Shown here in pieces: positions 57,833-64,000 of a DNA stretch of 64,000 bases. This stretch comes from Ceratodon purpureus. Taxonomy: Eukaryota > Streptophyta > Bryopsida > Pseudoditrichales > Ditrichaceae. The stretch's first letter is position 1. Each line of letters begins with the position of its first letter. The stretch is from contig CM026425.1 in assembly GCA_014871385.1 (NCBI GenBank), positions 7,169,243 through 7,233,242 of the forward strand. The letters run 5' to 3'. The notes under the pieces were generated by a model, which made no database searches, was not told where the DNA came from, and was given only the letters and a program-made list of their open reading frames with translations. Position numbers and translations under genes: made by a program.

Positions 57833-59015
57833 CCGGTGTCCTCAATTAAACCTAGACTCTTTTGCCTAGTTTCTCACATTGTCTAATACTATCGGCACCC
57901 CTTGAGATAGACCTTTGCCCCATTCCGTTCCTTCCTCTCTCTACTTCAATGACTCTAGACTGCATTATCTAAGATTTGCACTTATCTCTCTCAACAACTT
58001 TCTAGTTCTCACGTTGTTGATAAATGCACAACGACTACAAAGTTTCATTCATATCACAAAATGGTGGAAAATCATGAAATTGCCTTCACTTGAAAAATAC
58101 TCCTTTGATCTACAGAGTGGAATCCTTTGACTAAAGAACACACTACACTAAATGCACCAAACCAGAACCAACTACAAAACGCTAAGCACTCCCATACTAT
58201 ATCCGTTTTCTTCAAAGTATTGTAACATTTGCTTGTCTCATTTAAATACTCGTAATTTAGAAATGGTATGATTCATTCTTGATAGTTACAATGTTAGAAT
58301 GGACGTTGCCTACAGTCTCCGAAACTTCAAACCAAACTTTTAATCAATACAAAATGACAGATGAAGTATAACAAAAATAGAAATGGAATCTTATGCTATT
58401 GAAATGGAATCTTCACTAAGAAAAATTATAAATCAAAAATCCAAGATTCAACCTTCATTTCGGAATATATGCCTCAAAGATTTTTAATAAAAAATCATTC
58501 AATGATGTTTATAGGATAGTAAGTCTTAGCTATGATAAGTTGGTTACTCTAGTTTAAAGTGGTTCTACATAAGTATGGTAGGAGGGTGCTCTCTTGCAAA
58601 GGGGGATGGTTTTGCTAGGGTTTGTCCGAGTCATAGGCGACTGCACCTCCACCAAACATGGGCAACCAGCTCCATCCAAACGGCCACACTCAACTTCGAC
58701 AAGGACGCTCCACTCTCCCTCTCATTTTTATTTATAGTAGTGGTTTTTAATCTCATGTTTTCTTAGGTAGCAGATAGCTGACTTCATTTGCGGTACAAGC
58801 TTTCATCTTGCTCTTGTTGATGCAAGGTCAAGGAATATAGTCTGATTCCTTCAACTAGAAGTAGTACATTTCTGGATCGGTTACGTTACCAACTTGCTTA
58901 GCAATTGTGTCGAGTCTCTTGAGGCACAGAGGATGAATCTGTGCCCAAGCCACGCAGATTTGACAAGGTCACTCTCGTTTAGCTAACCTGATGGTGCCTC
59001 CAAATGGAGCGTGAA
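57833..59015. other. AT-rich spacer, no gene seen
   Basis: No supported coding region. Ends at the start of inverted repeat arm A. Confidence 0.45.
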
Positions 59016-59654
59016 GACAAGCCGACTATGGATGTAGTTTCTTCTTTTTGTTCTTCCTTTGATCTTTACTCAAGTGGTGTTTGGTGCTACTCCGAGGATG
59101 CTAGTTTCTAGAATCTTTGGAGCTCTAGTGTACTTATGCCACTTTCAAGATGGACGTGAGTGGAGGTGGTTACTTAGCGGAGTTAGCTCATCAGACAAGA
59201 TTGCTCTTCCTTTCTTCTTTGTGAGGTTTTGCAGGATAGTTTCTTGAGGCTTTGCAAGGTTGATGCTAGGGGTACTTTAGGTCTCTTCGACTTAGCTGCA
59301 CTGGCTTGCTTTGTTTGATTGTGAGCATCTCAAGGAGCAGTTTCATTTTCACGATCACATCTTTTGTCAACTCTCCTTTCCCGGACTCTGCTTGCTAGTG
59401 GTATGTGATCTTGCCGCATTTTTTGGATCTTGGCCGACAAGCAGGGCCTCGGCTCCAAGCTCTCGAGCTTGTGGCCTCTAGGCGGTCTTGATACCGCTTT
59501 GTTATGAGCTTGTGTTCTTTTGTGTTTTAGCCCCGGTGGGGATTTGAAGGTTCTACATAAGTGTGACTTGGGTGTATTTTCATCCACTTTCCGGAACCAA
59601 AAGATGAGTTTGACCTAGTTGACTAACGTCATCATCTCTTCATTCATCCAAAAT

Positions 59655-59680
59655 GTGGCTGTAGTTTAGTGGTGAGAATT
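59655..59680 (+). tRNA. tRNA-His(GUG) 5' portion, gene split by insertion (arm A)
   Basis: GTGGCTGTAGTTTAGTGGTG and the next six bases are the 5' acceptor strand and D arm of plant tRNA-His. The anticodon part follows only 1.5 kb later at 61182. Confidence 0.75.
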
Positions 59681-61181
59681 TAGTTTAAGCTTGTTTTCCT
59701 TTACAAAATAGGATTCAGAGTTTCTTGGAGTTATGGAGGTTGGTGGAGAGGGTAAAGGGATGTAGTATTGTTCGACTCGGTAGGAGCAGAGTTGGATTGG
59801 GCTAGCTCTTCACCTGCAACCCCATCGCAAGGGTTTCTTTATTCTTTTTGTAGAACTCAACCAGATGCGAGCGCATCAAGACTGAGAGGAGACATCCTCA
59901 AAGACTATGCAGCACTGTCGACCGGAGGTCGGATTCTTTATCGCTTCAACTCGGAGGATGAACTTGGAGTTTCAAGACGACGGGAGTAGCCGTGGTGTTT
60001 CAAGACTGCGGGAGTAGCCATGGTATTTCAAGACGGAGCTCACTTTCTTGGGATTTCTTTCATTCAAGTGCCGTTGGCATTGCGCTATGCATATGCCTCG
60101 GCAGCAACCAAGCTTCACAGGTTGTTATTGTTCTCTTTGAAGGGGGGGTCAATTTGAGACGTTCTTGCAGAGAAGGCAAGCGAGACGCCTTTGCTCGGAT
60201 TTCTTTGCTTCAAGATCTGGAGGTTTTTTCTGCAAGGGACCCTCTGTTTCTGGCTGCTTCCACTGCTCTGGCTTTGGTTTCGCTGCTTACTTTGATTCTG
60301 GCTAACGATTACAAAGAGGAAGAATGTGTTTCTGGCTGCTCCGAACATGCTCAACACTTCTTTTTCCATCTTTGTCTCGGAGGCAACTATTCTGCTCTGC
60401 ACTCTGCAGCTTTCGAGCGACAGGCTGATTTGCTTGCGAAGGCTGTTTTGCTTCAGCGGATTCTTTTGGGTGATCATCTGGTCGACTTCAACACAAGATC
60501 ATCTTTCCTTTTCAGGTCTTCTTGATCAGGGACAGGCCAACGACTACGAAGAGGAAGTCTTCGTTCTCTGCTCCGACTGGCAATCAGTTATCTTTTGATC
60601 TCTCAGATCTTGCGAGCAATTAATTTTTGACTTGTTGGTTGAGTAGTTCTGCTAACACAGTCTAAGGGTAGGGCTTTCCTCGCCTTTGCTTGAAGGAGTT
60701 TTTTGCCTCTTAGTTGATGGAATAACTCTGTTTAGATACTGGCTCTGTGCTGTATCTCTTTCCCTTGGCCTCAGATGGTCTGGGACATGACTTTGGCTTC
60801 AACCCCGGTTGTGCCAAGTTAGTCTGTCTGCATTGACAGCTTCTAGTTGTTGGCTCTGTGCTTCATGCTAGATTAATTGCCTGGTTCTGGCTCTGTGCTT
60901 GATCTCTTTGCCTTGGCCTTGATTGGTCTCGGATTTGACTTGGGTTTCAACTTTGGTTGTACCGGGTCACACTGCTCCTTGTCTGTCTGCATTGACAGCT
61001 TTTGTTCTCTGTCTGCTTAGATAGTTAACATTCTAGTTTTATGATAGTTTGGCTCCCTGCTATCTGTCCGGTTTTGGCCGTGGGCTCCCCGTCTGTGGAG
61101 GGCGTGATGGCCCTCTGGGCCTTCCCGGGTTTTACCCGTTTGTGTGTTCTTTTTTTCAATTAAGCCGAAGAGGCGTTTCTG
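59681..61181 (+). mobile_element. 1.5-kb insertion in tRNA-His with 18-bp direct repeats
   Basis: Flanked by direct copies of AGTTTAGTGGTGAGAATT (59663-59680 and 61182-61199). An 18-bp duplication is typical of target-primed retroelement insertion, though other mechanisms are possible. No reverse transcriptase or other domain is visible. Inside, roughly 190-bp units with CTGTCTGCATTGACAGCTT occur twice (about 60735-61010). The insertion lies between D and anticodon arms, not at a tRNA intron position. Confidence 0.6.
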
Positions 61182-61244
61182 AGTTTAGTGGTGAGAATTC
61201 CACGTTGTGGCCGTGGAGACCTGGGCCCGAATCCCAGCAGCCAC
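61182..61244 (+). tRNA. tRNA-His(GUG) 3' portion (arm A)
   Basis: Same 63-nt segment as 49735-49797: D arm part, GTG anticodon, T arm with GGGCCCGAATCCC, 3' strand CAGCCAC pairing with the GTGGCTG at 59655. The upstream seven bases do not pair, so this half alone cannot fold a full acceptor stem. Confidence 0.75.
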
Positions 61245-62025
61245 ACACTTCATTTTCATTTTGTGCTTTTGAGCTGGACACCCTTAATGGAGAAAAAAGA
61301 AATACTGGAGAAAAAAGAGATACTGGAGAAAAAAGAGATACTGCTTTCTGGGTCTCGCAAGCCCCCAACTGAGATTTTGAATCACGTCTTGGAATTGTAG
61401 GTAGCACACAATGGGGGGTATTTTCAGTTCAGGGTAGCACACAACCTGTTCGCCTCCAAATGGAAAATGCACGCATGTAGCAGGCATTGGGAATGCATGC
61501 ATACACAGGGTTCCAAGGGGACGCCTGCAATTGTGCGTCACTGCAGGCCCTCATAACTATGCAATCGATTACATGAATTATGACCAAATGGCTGGTTTGC
61601 TTCCCGTTGCACACATGCAACTGAAACTTTTCCAACATTTGAAAGAACTCATCCAGATTCCAGACCAGTTCCGCATCATTGCCCGTTGCAATGACTCCAA
61701 GCTGATGCTACCTGACGCTTGCAAATGAAGGACCTCAGCTTGAATCAAAGTGTATATTACGCATAGTGAACATTTTTCTTCTAGTTCGCGTGCTTATACC
61801 GTGAATTGATTTAATTAAAAAGGTCATGGGGATTTTATATTCACTTTGAATGCCGTGATGTGTTTATTTTGACATGAGCCATGGGGAGACTCCGACAGGG
61901 GTAATATAATAGTACAGCCACCGGGCTCTGCATAGCTGAAAGTAATAATAATGTTGGTGATATGATATAGGTTCTCAGCTTATTCTGAGTGGCACAGTCA
62001 TGAAATATATAACAGGTTCAAGGTC

Positions 62026-63905
62026 TTAAGGTTTCCAGTATGTAGAACTTGGGTCTCCAGACATTGCCTCAGGGTATTGCTTCACCCAATTAACAAATTC
62101 TTGGTCTCGCTTCCGCTTCTCCTCCGGAGATAGGTTTCGCACCCACTCGGGGATAACATGAGGCCAGCCCGTACTCTCCGCTGCATAACCTTGAATCTTC
62201 GTAGTGCGAGGTATGCGTATCTCCTCATATCTGAACAAGAGTTTAGGCATGATTGAATGGATAGTAATTACGAAGTGACCGCTGGCAGTATTCACAAGGT
62301 TTCGATTAGTTACGCGCATAAGATCAAAGTGCAAATATGTTGGAGGTTGCCATAAAATAAGGTGTGAATCATGGACCATACCGTCTAACGGCGTCAGCAA
62401 TGGAGGTTTCCGGAGTTGCACTGTCAAGTGCTTCTTGGAGTAGAATCGAGAGCTGATGGGCATCCTCAAAAGCTGTGCGAGCACCCTCTCCAGGACCTGG
62501 ATACATCCCATGGGCAGCTGTACACATCCATGAAATCCATTTTAAGAGTGGTCTACTCGCGTCCCATATCTCAAATATTAAACGTGAGAATAGTTAAGTT
62601 TTCAGCTTTAAGAAAACGCAGAGAGAGTTTCGTGTAAAATACCATCACCAAGAAGCACCACGCGCTTGCTAGGATCACTCCAAGTTGTGAGTGGAAGTCG
62701 GTCACACGCTCTGGCTTCACGGACTGCATCAGGATGGGTACCTTCCATCGCTGATCTCATATTCTCCAACCCCTCCCCACCTTCCATTTGTCTCAGTGCA
62801 CGAACTTTCCTTACATCCCGACCATGGTGCTCCAGATCCTGAGAATAAGCTTTCGTGATCTCCCCTTTTACATCAGGTACTCGCACTAGCCACATAGATA
62901 ATCCCGCACCTGACATTACCATCACGCCACTTAGAAATCATACCTACACGATGATTGATCTGTCCATAATCGGACATCAAAACGAGTCTGCATCCCCTTA
63001 CACCGTATTCCGGACTACCGAATCATTCACTGCAAGACTGCAAGTGAAGCTCATGGACAAACTAATACAGTCGTTACGGTGCCTACCAGCATCTAGAAGA
63101 AACACAGTTTTTTCTCGGTCTTTGTTCGTGATGCGCATGAATTTAATCGCGCGTTCCTCGTGTAAGTTTAATGGTCTGCACAGACATATACATAACTCTA
63201 CATTAAACTCATCCGACCAAGAATTTAAGTCGTCAAAGATCTCATTCAATTACTTGAAAAAGATTCCTCTAAAATGATCCATGAATTGAACGTAGAAAGA
63301 CGGGAATCATCACCTCACATCCTCCGCAGGAACGAGAGCGTTCCAAGTGACGAGCAGAAGATCCCGAGGCTCATCGCCCACCAATGCCTTCCGTACCTGA
63401 GACTGGATTCCGTCGACGCCCACAAGCACCTTCGCTCGCACCACCTTTGTATGTATAGAGGGTAAGCCCTCGGTGTCCTCATCTGCCGCTACTTCAAAGC
63501 GTGCCTCCACACCTCCCTTACCCAACAATCACCACACTACTCAGTTCTTAGAAACCCAAAAACTAACTTAGTTCGAGAGGAAGCATGGCTGTCGGAACAA
63601 CAAGAACTGCAGAAACGACATTGATCACGACCAGCTCATAGGACATAGTCGTACCTCAACAATGGTGAAATCAAGAAAGGAATGCCTCCAATGCAGCAAG
63701 GTGTGGTCTGTAATTTCCGCTGCCAACACTTCTTGCGCACATCTCCATGGCGTCATCAACAACGCGCCAAATGGCCACGGTATATGCAACACCCTCTCTG
63801 GCTCGCTATGGTGGCGAAACACTAAAGTGCTTCGGTTCACGTAGTGCCCATCTCGTAGGAATGCTTCGCCTAACCCTGGCTTTATCCCATTTAACGCCTT
63901 GATAC
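62026..63905 (-). CDS. FAD-dependent aromatic-ring-type monooxygenase, 5' end outside window
   Basis: Six exons with matching phases: 63655-63905, 63314-63516, 63087-63175, 62643-62909, 62382-62517, 62026-62230 (stop 62026-62028). The N-terminal GxGxxG exon must lie beyond the window. Visible marks are LMTPWRCAQEVLAAEI (substrate/FAD region), the DG motif KVLVGVDGIQSQVRKALVG, and the second FAD motif VVLLGDAAHGMYPGPGEGAR followed by TAFEDAHQL, split across an exon junction. This is the PHBH-fold group that includes zeaxanthin epoxidase, salicylate hydroxylase and kynurenine monooxygenase relatives; they use NAD(P)H and O2. The substrate cannot be told. The acceptor at 63517 is an AAG, the weakest of the joins. 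The frame otherwise looks intact. Confidence 0.82.
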
Positions 63906-64000
63906 CTGCACAGGACTTCCATGACTTCACCCCTTGCCTTCCATGACTAACTCCATCACCCATGCAATCTTAATTACAGCCTTACTCAGTAGGAAGAAAT

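Larger units (their letters stand above)
59016..61748. repeat. Inverted repeat arm A (empty site for the giant MULE and the MITE)
   Basis: Reverse complement of 15321-15775 plus 49650-53386. Here the sequence is continuous across both insertion sites. The MULE target (TTTCTTTTT in the TATTTCTTTTTTCTCCA repeats, about 61290-61310 on the minus strand) and the MITE target GGAGCCCAC (about 61085-61095) are each present once. The arm carries the split tRNA-His gene. Confidence 0.85.

Overview
The window is nuclear DNA of a green plant, most probably a land plant outside the flowering plants. Four things point there: GT-AG introns, a chloroplast-targeted DUF1517 protein, a plant-type L-gulonolactone oxidase, and an interstitial TTTAGGG telomere array. 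A piggyBac-like element, unusual in flowering plants, fits a bryophyte, lycophyte, fern or streptophyte-alga source. The species is not identified.

Three host genes are clear. A FLAP1-like thylakoid/envelope protein gene is at 1-1201 (minus, 3' end outside the window). An L-gulonolactone-oxidase-like gene with three exons is at 12761-15121 (plus). A FAD-dependent monooxygenase gene is at 62026-63905 (minus, 5' end outside). Most of the remainder is mobile DNA inserted into mobile DNA.

The main discovery is a 33,865-bp Mutator-like element (MULE) at 15776-49640. It has related terminal inverted repeats, both opening into arrays of an ATGAGC-type motif, and a perfect 9-bp target duplication TTTCTTTTT (15767-15775 and 49641-49649). 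An inverted copy of the same flanking repeat near 61.3 kb lacks the element, so it serves as an empty site. The element carries five things. (i) A two-exon MULE transposase of about 1253 aa with a SWIM finger. (ii) A gene of at least ten exons encoding a ParB/sulfiredoxin-like domain fused to a beta-class N4/N6 DNA-methyltransferase fold. (iii) A coiled-coil protein with a RING-like Cys/His cluster. (iv) A small single-pass membrane protein. (v) Captured host gene fragments: a tetraspanin with its introns, and the start of a class III peroxidase. About 30 copies of a 14-bp palindrome (consensus GTTCTGTACAGAAC) lie in the non-coding parts of this element and were not seen outside it. A 9,195-bp Ty3/Gypsy retrotransposon (22681-31875; LTRs identical by eye; TSD ACTTA) is nested inside; without it the MULE is about 24.7 kb.

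Left of the MULE are a piggyBac-like element with a decayed transposase (5230-10603, TTAA duplications) and a related short non-autonomous element (2299-3353). Right of the MULE is a large inverted repeat (49650-53386 together with 15321-15775, versus 59016-61748). Each arm holds a tRNA-His(GUG) gene split by an insertion with 18-bp direct repeats. One arm also carries a 1,056-bp MULE-type MITE (9-bp TSD) that contains a fold-back element with telomere repeats at its centre. A dead Tc1/mariner transposase lies between the arms.

All exon joins were read by eye from splice sites and phase. No database search or alignment was run, so family names rest on recognised motifs.
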